64,000 nt of DNA from Pseudonocardia sp. TRM90224 (GTDB lineage: Bacteria > Actinomycetota > Actinomycetes > Mycobacteriales > Pseudonocardiaceae). Each line of letters begins with the position of its first letter. Position 1 is the first letter of the stretch. Below, piece by piece: positions 26,844 to 35,409 of the stretch. The position numbers were made by a program, and so were the translations under genes. The stretch covers positions 372,001 to 436,000 of the forward strand of contig NZ_JAJGSX010000001.1 in the NCBI RefSeq assembly GCF_021245725.1, written 5' to 3'. The notes below the pieces were generated by a model. It did no database searches, had not been told where the DNA came from, and saw only the letters and a program-made list of their open reading frames with translations.

Positions 26844-27812
26844 GTGGTGGACCTCGGGGCGAGCACCACGGAGCGGGTGCTGACGCTGCTCGGGCTGCTG
26901 CAGCAGCGCCAGGTGTGGACCGGCCCCGAGCTCGCCGCGCGGCTCGGTATCACCCCGCGGACGGTGCGGCGCGACGTCGAGCGGTTGCGCACCCTCGGCT
27001 ACCAGGTGCACGCGAGCCAGGGGGTCGGCGGTGGCTACCAGCTGGGCCAGGGCCAGGACCTCCCGCCGCTGCTGCTCGACGACGAGGAGGCGATCGCCAC
27101 CGCGGTGTCGTTGCTGGCCGGCGCCGGCAACGCGGTCACCGGAGCCGGCGACGCGTCGCTGCGGGCCCTGACGAAGCTCGACCAGGTGCTGCCCGCGCGG
27201 CTGCGGCACGAGGTGCGCGCGCTCACCGGCTCGGTGGAGTCGTTCGGCCGCGGGCGGACCCCGGTCGACCCCGACGTCCTGATGACGCTGGCCAGGGCCT
27301 GCCGCGACGAGGTCGAGGCCGGCTTCGCGTACCCGTCGCGGGGCGAGGTGCGACGTCGACACGTCGAGCCCTACCGCCTCGTCGCATCCGACCGGCGCTG
27401 GTACCTCTTCGCCTACGACCTCGACCGCGACGGCTGGCGCAGCTTCCGCGTCGACCGGATGACCGACGTCGCGGCCCGGACCTGGCGTTTCCGCCCGCGC
27501 CCCGCCCCCGACGCGGCGGCGTACGTGCAGGAGGGCGTGGCGAGCCGGGTCTACTCGCACCAGGCGCGCTTCCTCGTCCACGCGCCGGCCGAGACGGTCG
27601 GCGCGCAGATCTCGGCGTCGGCGGCGGTGGTGCGACCTCGCGGCGCCGATCGGTGCGAGGTGCTCAGCGGCGCCGACCACGGCCTCGACGTCGTGCTGAT
27701 CCACATCCTGCTGCTCGGGCACGCTTTCGAGGTGCTCGAACCGCCGGAGCTGCGGGTCCGCAGCCGTGAGCTGGCGGCGACGCTCTTGTCGGCCGGCGCT
27801 GCCGAGGGTTGA
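26844..27812 (+). CDS. WYL-domain transcriptional regulator
   Basis: Regulator of 322 residues with GTG starts at 26844 or 26847. The N-terminal helix-turn-helix is LAARLGITPRTVRRDVERLR, of the DeoR/HTH_11 type. The WYL domain follows (RHVEPYRLVASDRRWYLFAY, WRSFRVDRMTDVAARTWRF), and a C-terminal WCX-like extension ends at about residue 315. WYL proteins sense nucleic acids or small ligands. It is divergent from the DinB gene, a frequent pairing for this class in actinobacteria, and is probably autoregulated from the inverted repeat at 26814-26836. Confidence 0.9.
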   Translation: MVDLGASTTERVLTLLGLLQQRQVWTGPELAARLGITPRTVRRDVERLRTLGYQVHASQGVGGGYQLGQGQDLPPLLLDDEEAIATAVSLLAGAGNAVTGAGDASLRALTKLDQVLPARLRHEVRALTGSVESFGRGRTPVDPDVLMTLARACRDEVEAGFAYPSRGEVRRRHVEPYRLVASDRRWYLFAYDLDRDGWRSFRVDRMTDVAARTWRFRPRPAPDAAAYVQEGVASRVYSHQARFLVHAPAETVGAQISASAAVVRPRGADRCEVLSGADHGLDVVLIHILLLGHAFEVLEPPELRVRSRELAATLLSAGAAEG

Positions 27813-28367
27813 TCAGTCCAGGTGGAGGCGGCTCAGTCGCGGCAGCCGCCGCTCGACCTCCGGAAGATCGCCGTCCTCGGCGCTCCACTCGGGCTCCAGC
27901 TCCGGGTAGAGCACCGTGGGCGCACCTTCGGGCAGCTGCTCGCCGGTCGCGGCCTCGAACGCATCCACGGCGACGCCCAGCGCTTCTTCGCACTCCAGCT
28001 CGTCCCCGTCCGCCGCCGCAGAACGGACGATCGCCAGCTCGGCGAGCGAGTCCGGATCGGCGACAGCACGCTCGAAGACCGCTCGACCCTGCATGATCAA
28101 CCAACCGCGGAAGTACTCGAAACCGTCGTCCGAGCACCCTCCGTTGATCAGGTACGCCGCCTCCCACAGCGGCCGCCTGTACGAGCCGGCCATCAGCTCC
28201 ATCCGGATCCGCTCAGCAGCGACGATCTCCTCCGGAGGGCGGGCCGCCAGCAAATCGGACATGGTGCTCGCGACGGCGTCGGCGTCCGCCGGACCGCCGC
28301 TGCGATCACGGGCGTCGCCGACCAGCGTCCAGAATCCGGCGAGATCCACGATCGGAGCCAACCACAC
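27813..28367 (-). CDS. DUF4240-like hypothetical protein
   Basis: Acidic cytoplasmic protein of 184 residues. It shows the DUF4240 pattern: an opening FWTLVGDARD, LWEAAYLINGGCSDDGFEYF followed by RGWLIMQGRAVFERAVADPD, and VLYPELEPEW near the end. Such proteins are widespread in actinobacteria with unknown function. Its stop abuts the stop of the WYL gene. The 5' end is divergent from the next gene, 65 bases away. Confidence 0.75.
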   Translation of the reverse strand: MWLAPIVDLAGFWTLVGDARDRSGGPADADAVASTMSDLLAARPPEEIVAAERIRMELMAGSYRRPLWEAAYLINGGCSDDGFEYFRGWLIMQGRAVFERAVADPDSLAELAIVRSAAADGDELECEEALGVAVDAFEAATGEQLPEGAPTVLYPELEPEWSAEDGDLPEVERRLPRLSRLHLD

Positions 28368-28432
28368 CGGGCTGCCGCGCTCGGTAGCGTGCCGTGCCTA
28401 CGTCCGTCCGTCCCGTCCGCCCGGAGGAAGCG

Positions 28433-28882
28433 ATGCGTAACGCCGAGATGACCGAACTCGCCGGGCTCGTCGGCGAGTGGACGACAACGATCTCCGACGC
28501 CTGGTTCCTCGAGCCGCCGGGCACGGAGGTGCCGGGGAGGGCGACGATCGGGTGGCTCGGGGAGTCGTTCCTGAGCGTGCGGGCCGAGTTCGGCGACGGC
28601 CAGCACGTGCATTCCGAGATGAGCCTCGTGCTCGGGCGCAGCGACTCGAACGACCGCTTCCACGCCCTCTACCAGGACGACCGTGGCGTCTGCCGGCTGT
28701 TCGCCATGACCTTCGACGGCGCGCGCTGGACGATGGTCCGCGAGGATCCGGACTTCCACCAGCGTTTCATCGCCGATGTCGAGCCCGACCGGATCCGCGG
28801 CCGCTGGGAGGCGTCGGAGGATGCGGGGGGCACGTGGCGGAAGGACTACGACCTCACGTTCGAGCGGACCGGACCCGCGTAG
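28433..28882 (+). CDS. hypothetical protein, DUF1579-like beta-barrel
   Basis: Protein of 149 residues from ATG 28433 with a good GGAGGAAG site. It starts with a helix and GLVGEWTTTISDAWF, then strands IGWLGESFLSVRAEF, FHALYQDDRGVCRLFAMTFD and RIRGRWEASEDAGGTWRKDY, the pattern of DUF1579-type lipocalin-like barrels that bind a small ligand. Function is unknown. It is 22 bases from the next gene, so the two may be co-transcribed. Confidence 0.7.
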   Translation: MRNAEMTELAGLVGEWTTTISDAWFLEPPGTEVPGRATIGWLGESFLSVRAEFGDGQHVHSEMSLVLGRSDSNDRFHALYQDDRGVCRLFAMTFDGARWTMVREDPDFHQRFIADVEPDRIRGRWEASEDAGGTWRKDYDLTFERTGPA

Positions 28883-28904
28883 ATCACTCAGTAGTGTGAC
28901 GCGC

Positions 28905-29729
28905 ATGGCGTCCCCACCCGACCAGCCCGGCGGCTCGATCGATCTGATGACCGACAGGGCGCACAGCGCCCGGGCGTACGACTACCTGATGGGCGGGAAG
29001 GACAACTACGAAGCGGACCGGGTGATCGGCGACGCCGCCGCGAAGGCGTGGCCCGCGGTCCGGCTCGCCGTGCGGTCGAACCGGGCGTTCATGCACCGCG
29101 CGGCGCGGTTCGCGGCCGACGGCGGCATCCAGCAGTTCCTCGACATCGGCACCGGCATCCCGACCCGGCCCAACCTGCACGAGATCGTGCAGGGCATCAC
29201 CCCGCAGGCGCGGGTGCTGTACGTCGACAACGACCCGATCGTGCTGGCGCACGCGGCAGCGCTGCTGGTCAGCGACCCGCGCGGGCGCACGGAGTTCTTG
29301 AGGGGCGACGCGCGGGACCCCGCGTCGATCGTGGCGTCGGCACCGGCCCGGGCGCTCTTCGACTTCGCCCAGCCGCTCTCGGTCTCGGTGATCGGCCTGC
29401 TGCACTTCCTCGACGACGACACGGCACTCCGGCTGGTGCGGACGCTCCTGGAGGCGATCCCGTCCGGCAGCCTCATCGCGCTCACCAACATCACCCGCGA
29501 GCTGGACCCGGAGACCATCGACAACGCCGCCGCGGGCTACGCGGGCGGCGGGGTGCGGACGTACCTGCGCGGCAAGGCCGAGATCGCCGACCTGTTCCTC
29601 ACCGGGCTCGACGTGGTCGAGCCCGGCATCGTGGTCGTCCACCGCTGGCGCCCCGAATCGAACAGCGAGTTCGCCGACGTCCCCGACGCGGACATCTCGG
29701 TCTACGGCGTGGTTGCCCACAAGCCCTGA
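28905..29729 (+). CDS. S-adenosyl methyltransferase, PF04672 (DUF574) family
   Basis: Protein of 274 residues of the actinobacteria-specific DUF574 methyltransferase family. Typical blocks are SARAYDYLMGGKDNYEADR, SNRAFMHRAARFAADGGIQQ, FLDIGTGIPTRPNLHEIVQG (SAM motif I), VLYVDNDPIVLAHAAALL (acidic residue at the end of the second strand) and VIGLLHFLDDD. Streptomycetes hold many paralogs, often near sensor kinases, but the acceptor is unknown. It sits 77 bases upstream of the NarL-type kinase genes. Confidence 0.9.
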   Translation: MASPPDQPGGSIDLMTDRAHSARAYDYLMGGKDNYEADRVIGDAAAKAWPAVRLAVRSNRAFMHRAARFAADGGIQQFLDIGTGIPTRPNLHEIVQGITPQARVLYVDNDPIVLAHAAALLVSDPRGRTEFLRGDARDPASIVASAPARALFDFAQPLSVSVIGLLHFLDDDTALRLVRTLLEAIPSGSLIALTNITRELDPETIDNAAAGYAGGGVRTYLRGKAEIADLFLTGLDVVEPGIVVVHRWRPESNSEFADVPDADISVYGVVAHKP

Positions 29730-29805
29730 AAGTCTCGTCCGGGGGTAAGGGTTTCCTCCTGCTTCGTGTAACGACCGTGAAAGGCCCGGCTGCCACCATT
29801 CGCCC

Positions 29806-30981
29806 GTGCGGGTGGTCGAGTGGTTCCGGCGGGACACCAGGCGCGGGGACGGGCTGCTGGCCGGCGTACTCGTCGTCGCAGCCCTGGGTGAGCTGGCGGA
29901 GACGGTGCCTCGGGCCATCGCCGGCGGCGATGAGCCGAACTGGTTCGTGGTCGCGTTCGGGGTCGTGGGGCTGACGGTCCCGCTGATCTGGCGGCGGCGG
30001 TACCCGTGCACGGTGGCCACCGTCGTGGCGGCTGTCCAGCTGGTCGACCTGGTCCCATACAACTTGCACTGGCCGCAGTTCGTCCAGTACACGGCCGCAT
30101 CCGTCGTCCTCTACTCCGTCGCCACCCATGGGGGCCGCCGGTGGCCCGTGATCGCGGCGGCCGCCTACATCGCGCTGGCCGCGCCCGAGGTCGTGTACGG
30201 CTCGCTGGGCACGGAGGACACGCAATGGGTCGCGGCTGGTCTCGTGCTGCTCGCGTTGCCCGTCCCACTCGGCTACACCCTCCGCTGGATGCGACGACAG
30301 CACGACGCGATCAAGCTCCGCGTGGAACAGCTGCAGGCCGAACGCGCCGATACCGCACGGCGGGCCGTGTTCGAGGAACGGGTGCGGATCGCCCGCGAGC
30401 TGCACGACGTCGTCGCGCACCACGTCAGCGTGATGGGTGTGCAGGCGGGCGCGGCGCGGCTGGTGCTGGGCTCCCGGCCAGATCAAGCGGCGGAGGTGCT
30501 GACGGGCATCGAGCAGTCGAGCCACCGTGCGATGGCCGAGCTGCGCCAGCTGCTCGCCTACCTCCGCAGGGCGGGCGAGCCGGCGGACGCCGCCCGGCAA
30601 CCGGGCCTCGACCAGCTGCCGACGCTCGTCGCCTCGATGCGTCGGGCCAGTCTGGACGTCGAGGGGACCCCGGTCCCGGTACCCCGGTCCGTCGAGGTCT
30701 CCGCGTTCCGGGTGGTGCAGGAGGCGCTGACGAACGTGGTCAAGCACTCCGGTGGCAGCACCGCACGGGTGCTCGTGCGACACCGCCCGGACGAGCTGGA
30801 GATCGTCGTGGTCGACAGCGGTCGCGGTAGGACGTCGAAACGAGCAGGGATGGGTGGGCACGGGCTCGTCGGTATGCAGGAACGGGTCGCGCTGCACGGT
30901 GGGCACCTGCGGGTCGGCCCCCGGCCGGCCGGAGGCTTCGAAGTGCTGGCGGCCTTCCCGTTCGAGGGCGCGCGCGGGTGA
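29806..30981 (+). CDS. NarL-type sensor histidine kinase A
   Basis: Membrane sensor kinase of 391 residues from GTG 29806. The first ~165 residues form four to five membrane helices with hardly any outside domain. HisKA_3 dimerisation/phosphoacceptor: RIARELHDVVAHHVSVMGVQ. HATPase: VVQEALTNVVKHSGG and GGHGLVGMQERVALHGGHL. It overlaps the next kinase by four bases (GTGA), and the two are about equally long and closely alike. No response regulator is in this operon; the nearest NarL-type one is at 33855-34517 behind a hydrolase gene on the other strand. The two kinases may form a heterodimer or both feed that regulator. Confidence 0.9.
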   Translation: MRVVEWFRRDTRRGDGLLAGVLVVAALGELAETVPRAIAGGDEPNWFVVAFGVVGLTVPLIWRRRYPCTVATVVAAVQLVDLVPYNLHWPQFVQYTAASVVLYSVATHGGRRWPVIAAAAYIALAAPEVVYGSLGTEDTQWVAAGLVLLALPVPLGYTLRWMRRQHDAIKLRVEQLQAERADTARRAVFEERVRIARELHDVVAHHVSVMGVQAGAARLVLGSRPDQAAEVLTGIEQSSHRAMAELRQLLAYLRRAGEPADAARQPGLDQLPTLVASMRRASLDVEGTPVPVPRSVEVSAFRVVQEALTNVVKHSGGSTARVLVRHRPDELEIVVVDSGRGRTSKRAGMGGHGLVGMQERVALHGGHLRVGPRPAGGFEVLAAFPFEGARG

Positions 30982-32228
30982 GGGCCCTGCGGGTAAGGGG
31001 GCTGCGGGTAAGGGCGCTGCGGGTAAGGGCGCTGCGGAACGCGCTCATGGCCCGTCCGATGATCCGCGATGCATCGTTCGCCGCAGCGCTGTTCGCGGTC
31101 GGCTACCTCACGCCGGGACCGGCCGAGGACTTCGGTTTCGAACTGCCCCTCTGGGGCCGGAGCCTCGCCCTGCTCTGCAGCACGGTTCCACTGGTGTGGC
31201 GCCGCCGCTTCCCGCTCACGGTCCTCCAGGTGGTGCTCGTCCCTTCGGTGCTCACGAGCAGCTACCTGCTGGTGGCGGCCACCGCGATGCTCGTGATCTA
31301 CACCGCGGTTGCGCACGCCCGCCGGCGGTGGCACCTGTTCATCGTCGCCGGCTACGTGGCGCTCATGCTCACGCCGTTCGTGCTCTCGTTCCGGGAGGAC
31401 GGTCAGGACAGCTTCGTCACGGTCTTCCTCATGCTGCTCGTGCTGGCGCCGGTGTGGCTGGGAGCGACGATGCGCACCGCCCGGCGTCGCCACGCCGAGC
31501 TGGAGCTGCGGGAGGCGCAGCTGCGCGCCGAACGGGCCGACAACGCGCGGCGGACCGTGTTCGAGGAGCAGGTGCGGATCGCGCGCGAGCTGCACGACGT
31601 CGTCGCGCACCACGTCGGCATGATGGGCATCCACGCCGCCGCGGCCCGGCGCGACCTCGACACCAACCCCGCGAGCGCCGTCCGGGAGCTGGCGGCGATC
31701 GAGTCGTCGAGCCGGCACGCGGTGACCGAGCTGTACGCGATGCTCGGCCACCTGCGCCGTCGCGACGAACCGGCCGAGCCGTTGCCGCAGCCGGGTATCG
31801 CGCAGGTCGACGAGCTGGTCGAGCGGATCAGGCAAGCCGATCTGATCATCGTCGGCGAGCCGCGTGCCGTGCCCCGCACGGTGGACATCTCGGTGTACCG
31901 GATCGTGCAGGAGGCGCTGACGAACGCGGTCAAGCACGCCGGCGGCGCGGCGGTGCACGTCGTGCTCGACCACCGGCCCGAGAGCGTCGCCGTCACCGTC
32001 ATCGACGAAGGTGCCGGCCGAGCCGACCCCCCGGGGGTCGGCTACGGCCTCGTCGGCATGCGCGAGCGGGTGGCGTTGCACGGCGGTCAGCTGGAGGCCG
32101 GTCCGCTCGCCGAGGGCGGCTTCCGGGTGCACGCCGAGCTCCCCACGAACTCCGACGAGCCTCAGCTCACCGGTTCACCGAGCTCGCAGGTGGCGCCCTT
32201 CGCCGGGACGGCCAGCTCGACGAGGTAA
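30978..32228 (+). CDS. NarL-type sensor histidine kinase B
   Basis: Paralog of the preceding kinase, 416 residues from GTG 30978 (GTGA overlap); ATG 31047 is a plausible alternative. The extra N-terminus is a 15-bp tandem repeat (30987-31037) translated as LRVRG/LRVRA units, which looks like slippage. A membrane region follows to about residue 165. The H-box is RIARELHDVVAHHVGMMGIH and the ATPase boxes are IVQEALTNAVKHAGG and GYGLVGMRERVALHGGQ. The C-terminal 22 residues overlap, convergently, the end of the hydrolase gene. It is probably the partner of kinase A rather than an independent system. Confidence 0.87.
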   Translation: MRALRVRGLRVRALRVRALRNALMARPMIRDASFAAALFAVGYLTPGPAEDFGFELPLWGRSLALLCSTVPLVWRRRFPLTVLQVVLVPSVLTSSYLLVAATAMLVIYTAVAHARRRWHLFIVAGYVALMLTPFVLSFREDGQDSFVTVFLMLLVLAPVWLGATMRTARRRHAELELREAQLRAERADNARRTVFEEQVRIARELHDVVAHHVGMMGIHAAAARRDLDTNPASAVRELAAIESSSRHAVTELYAMLGHLRRRDEPAEPLPQPGIAQVDELVERIRQADLIIVGEPRAVPRTVDISVYRIVQEALTNAVKHAGGAAVHVVLDHRPESVAVTVIDEGAGRADPPGVGYGLVGMRERVALHGGQLEAGPLAEGGFRVHAELPTNSDEPQLTGSPSSQVAPFAGTASSTR

Positions 32229-33601
32229 CGGGTGGCGACGTCGTCGACGCACGCCGAGCCGCTCAGCGTGGCCGTGTGCTGCTCGCCCTCCACGGTCAGC
32301 AGGCGCGCGCCGAGCTGCTTGGCCAGCGTGACGCCCTCGCGATACGGGGTGGCCGGGTCGCCGGTCGTCGAGACGACGAGCACCTGCGGGATGCCATCCA
32401 CCTGCGGCTCGTGCGGGGCCGAGGTGTTGGGCACCGACCAGTGCGCGCACACGTCGGACTCCGCCTCGGGGGAGTCCGCGGCCGGTCGTGGGTAGTCGAC
32501 GCAGTCGACGGCGAGGAAGAGGTCCTTCCCGTTGTCGTAGGTCCCGTCGGCGGCCCGGCCCTCGTAGGCATCGGCCAGCACGAGCATCCCCGTGCCGTCG
32601 CCGGCACGCAGGTCGGTGAGCGCCGCACGCAGGTCGGGCCACTCGTCACGGTTGTACATCGCTGCCTTGAGGGCCGTGCCAGCGTCGATGCCCGACAGTG
32701 TCCGGCCCCCCGTCGTGGTCGGTGCCGGCTTGTCCTCCAGCGGTGCGAGGAGGTTCTCGAGCTCGGTCGCCGCGCCGGCGGCGTCGGTGCCCAGCGGACA
32801 CGCCGGCGCTTCGACGCACTCGACGGCGAATTCGTCCGCAACGCGGCTGAACGTGCTGCCTTGCGCCGTCAGGCTGTCGGCCCGCGACCGGCTGGGGTCG
32901 ATCGCCCCGTCCAGCACGAGCGCGCGCACGTTGCCGGGGAACTGCTCGGCATAGACGGTGCCGATGCTGGTGCCGTAGGAGAAGCCGAGGAAGGTCAGCT
33001 GCTCGTCGCCCAGGGTGGCTCGCAGGACGTCCAGGTCGCGGGCGACGTCCCGGGTGCCGATGTTGGCCAGCACCACGGCGTCGTTGCGGGCCGCGCAGCT
33101 CGCCGCCATCGCGGCGAGGTCCGGTTCGGTTGCCCGATGCGCGTCGCGTTCGGCGTCGGTGAAGCAGCGCACGGATGGGGTGCTCGCGCCGACGCCGCGC
33201 GGGTCGAAGCCGACGATGTCGAACCGGCTGCCCAGCTCGCCACCGATGGCCGGCGCGGTTTTCGCGACGAAGTCGGTCCCGGAGCCGCCGGGGCCGCCGG
33301 GGTTGATGACGAGCGAGCCCATGCGGCGGGCCGGGTCGGTCGCCTTCCGGCGGTTCACCGCGATCTGGGCGGTACGCCCCTCGGGTGCGGCGTAGTCCAG
33401 CGGCACGGTCATGGTCGTGCAATCGAGATCGGTCCCGCAGGGGCGCCACTCGAGCTGCTGGCCGTAGAAGCCGACCAGCGCCGCGGGCGGCGGTTGCGGC
33501 GCGGCCCGTGGACCCGGTGGCTCTGTCGCGCCGGAACAAGCCGTGAGCGCGCCGACCCCCACCAGAACGGCGACGGCGGCGATGGTGCGGCGGATGGTCA
33601 T
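32162..33601 (-). CDS. secreted alpha/beta-hydrolase, tripeptidyl-aminopeptidase-like lipoprotein
   Basis: Lipoprotein of 479 residues with signal and lipobox GALTAC. It resembles the SlpD/SlpE tripeptidyl-aminopeptidase group of actinobacteria. The nucleophile elbow is TFLGFSYGTSIGT, with the oxyanion segment VINPGGPGGSGTDF. The acid is in VSTTGDPATPY and the catalytic His in EGEQHTATLSG. Three Cys pairs are likely in the lid (CTTMTVPLDYAAPEG, CVEAPACPLG). It may trim peptides outside the cell or process proteins. A palindrome like that in the exporter promoter lies 91 bases upstream, which suggests control by the adjacent response regulator. Confidence 0.88.
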   Translation of the reverse strand: MTIRRTIAAVAVLVGVGALTACSGATEPPGPRAAPQPPPAALVGFYGQQLEWRPCGTDLDCTTMTVPLDYAAPEGRTAQIAVNRRKATDPARRMGSLVINPGGPGGSGTDFVAKTAPAIGGELGSRFDIVGFDPRGVGASTPSVRCFTDAERDAHRATEPDLAAMAASCAARNDAVVLANIGTRDVARDLDVLRATLGDEQLTFLGFSYGTSIGTVYAEQFPGNVRALVLDGAIDPSRSRADSLTAQGSTFSRVADEFAVECVEAPACPLGTDAAGAATELENLLAPLEDKPAPTTTGGRTLSGIDAGTALKAAMYNRDEWPDLRAALTDLRAGDGTGMLVLADAYEGRAADGTYDNGKDLFLAVDCVDYPRPAADSPEAESDVCAHWSVPNTSAPHEPQVDGIPQVLVVSTTGDPATPYREGVTLAKQLGARLLTVEGEQHTATLSGSACVDDVATRYLVELAVPAKGATCELGEPVS

Positions 33602-33691
33602 CGTTTCCCCCTGCGGATGCGGTCGATCCGGACCGCTTCACAGTGCTGGGAGGAGACCTGCGGGTCATCGCCTTCACGACGGGTTCGGTTC

Positions 33692-33707
33692 TCTGCCGTG
33701 CGGCAGA
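33692..33707. promoter_or_regulatory. palindrome in hydrolase promoter
   Basis: TCTGCCGTGCGGCAGA is an inverted repeat with one mismatched central pair. It is nearly identical to 34572-34587, and both are flanked by a GGTTC-type or GAACC-type stretch. The distance to the hydrolase ATG is 91 bases. Confidence 0.6.
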
Positions 33708-33770
33708 GGGTGCCTGCCGCTCGTCGCGGCCAGGGGCGTCGGGGAACCGGATGTGTGCGTTCCGCCCGCG

Positions 33771-33827
33771 AGGGCAGGAAAGCCACTTTCCTGCCCTCAC
33801 AGGGCCTGAAAGTGGCTTTCCTGCCCT
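33771..33827. repeat. 57-bp double-hairpin repeat, copy 5
   Basis: Arms 33771-33797 and 33801-33827 separated by CAC. Like copy 1 it is preceded by a TGCGTTCCGC-CGCG stretch. It lies between the hydrolase promoter and the end of the response regulator gene. Confidence 0.93.
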
Positions 33828-33854
33828 CCCCGTGTCCCGAGAGAGGTGGCGCCC

Positions 33855-34517
33855 TCAGCTGCCCGGCGCCACGACACCGTTCTCGTACGCGAAGACGACC
33901 GCCTGCACGCGGTCGCGCAGGCCCAGCTTGCTGAGCACGCTCGATACGTGCGTCTTGACGGTGCCTTCCCCGATGTGGAGCAGTGCGGCCAGCTCGGCGT
34001 TGCTCACACCGGTGGCGAGCAGCCGGAGCACCTCGCGCTCCCGCTCGCTGAGCCGCTGCAGCTCCGTGCTGCGGCGGGCGGGCGCGAGGGCGCGACGCGA
34101 GTAGTCCTGGATGATCCGCTTGGTCACCGAGGGGGCGAGCAGCGCGTCGCCGGCCGCGACGACCCGCACGGCCTGGATCAGCTCCTCCGGCGGGGCGTTC
34201 TTCAGCAGGAACCCGCTCGCGCCCGCCTGCAGGGCCGCGAACACGTACTCGTCCTCCTCGAACGTCGTGAGGATGACGACCCGGCTGCCGCTCCCGTCGG
34301 GCATGACGATCCGCCGGGTCGCTTCGAGACCATCCATCACCGGCATTTGGACGTCCATCAGCACGACATCCGGCTCCAGCCGCGCGGCGACGTCGACCCC
34401 CAGCTGCCCGTTCTCGGCCTCGCCGACGACCTTGATGTCCCCCGCCGCCTCCAGGATCATCCGGAACCCGGCCCGGACCATGGCCTGGTCGTCGGTGAGC
34501 ACCACGCGGATCGTCAT
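33855..34517 (-). CDS. NarL/LuxR-family response regulator
   Basis: Response regulator of 220 residues from ATG 34517 (an in-frame ATG at 34526 exists). The receiver has VVLTDDQAMVRAGF, phosphoacceptor Asp in DVVLMDVQMPVMDG, Thr in VILTTFEE and Lys in FLLKNAPPEEL. The LuxR helix-turn-helix is LSEREREVLRLLATGVSNAE and LHIGEGTVKTHVSSVLSKL. It is divergent from an ABC exporter operon and lies on the same strand as the hydrolase gene downstream. The class of its receiver and the HisKA_3 kinases at 29806-32228 match, so it is their likely partner. The palindrome at 34572-34587 is the best candidate binding site. Confidence 0.92.
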   Translation of the reverse strand: MTIRVVLTDDQAMVRAGFRMILEAAGDIKVVGEAENGQLGVDVAARLEPDVVLMDVQMPVMDGLEATRRIVMPDGSGSRVVILTTFEEDEYVFAALQAGASGFLLKNAPPEELIQAVRVVAAGDALLAPSVTKRIIQDYSRRALAPARRSTELQRLSEREREVLRLLATGVSNAELAALLHIGEGTVKTHVSSVLSKLGLRDRVQAVVFAYENGVVAPGS

Positions 34518-34571
34518 GAGATCCATTCTTCAGGTGGCTCTGCCGGAGGGCACACCCGCGGCCTCGTCCGG

Positions 34572-34587
34572 TCTGCCGCGCGGCAGA
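34572..34587. promoter_or_regulatory. palindrome in regulator/ABC divergent promoter
   Basis: TCTGCCGCGCGGCAGA is a perfect 16-bp palindrome in the 163-base gap between the response regulator (starts 34517) and the ABC ATPase (starts 34681). It shares the core with 33692-33707. Confidence 0.62.
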
Positions 34588-34680
34588 GCGCAGAACCGGT
34601 CGCGGCACCGATGCACCGGCACCGGTCCCGAACCCAAGCTTGTCGGGCCGCACCACGCGGCCGACCAGGAGGTTCACCAG

Positions 34681-35409
34681 ATGACAGCGATCGAGGTCGC
34701 CGGGCTCACCAAGTCGTTCGGCACAGTGCACGCGGTGCGGGACCTGAGCTTCGTGGTGCGCCGCGGGGCGATCACCGGGTTCCTCGGCCCGAACGGCGCG
34801 GGCAAGACGACGACGCTGCGCGCGCTGCTCGGGCTCGTCGCCCCGACGTCCGGCACGGCCACGTTCGCCGGGCGCCGCTACGCAGAGATCCAGCATCCGA
34901 CCCACGAGATCGGCGTCGTGCTCGACACGATCCGGTTCCATCCCGGGCGTCGAGCCCGCGACCACCTGCGGGTGCTCGCGCTCGCCGCGGACATCCGACC
35001 GTCCCGCGTCGACGAGGTGCTGGCCCTCGTCGAGCTCACCGACGCCGCACACCGCCGCGTCGGAGGCTTCTCGCTCGGCATGCGCCAGCGGCTCGCGCTC
35101 GCCGCAGCGCTGCTCGGGGAGCCGAACCTGCTCGTGCTCGACGAGCCGACGAACGGGCTCGACCCGCACGGCGTCGCCTGGCTGCGCGGCTTCATGCGCT
35201 CGTTCGTCGACGTCGGCGGCACGGTGCTCGTCTCCAGCCACCAGCTCGCGGAGATCGCGCAATCGGTCGACGACGTCGTGATCGTCGCCGACGGCCGCTC
35301 GGTGCTGCAGAGCTCCATCACCGAGCTGGGCGGCCCGGCCGAGCTCGAACGCACCTTCCTCGAACTGACCACCGCCGCCCCGGCTTCCCAGAACGGAGCA
35401 CTCCGATGA
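34681..35409 (+). CDS. ABC exporter ATP-binding protein
   Basis: ATPase of 242 residues of the CcmA/DrrA/NatA exporter class. Walker A is LGPNGAGKTTTLRALLGLV, signature FSLGMRQRLALAAALLG, Walker B LLVLDEPTNGLDPHG, and the H-loop VLVSSHQLAEI. It is the first gene of a two-gene operon whose second gene starts inside its stop codon (ATGA), and it is divergent from the LuxR-type regulator. Such modules with NarL-type regulators commonly export peptides, lipids or antibiotics; the substrate here is unknown. Confidence 0.93.
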   Translation: MTAIEVAGLTKSFGTVHAVRDLSFVVRRGAITGFLGPNGAGKTTTLRALLGLVAPTSGTATFAGRRYAEIQHPTHEIGVVLDTIRFHPGRRARDHLRVLALAADIRPSRVDEVLALVELTDAAHRRVGGFSLGMRQRLALAAALLGEPNLLVLDEPTNGLDPHGVAWLRGFMRSFVDVGGTVLVSSHQLAEIAQSVDDVVIVADGRSVLQSSITELGGPAELERTFLELTTAAPASQNGALR

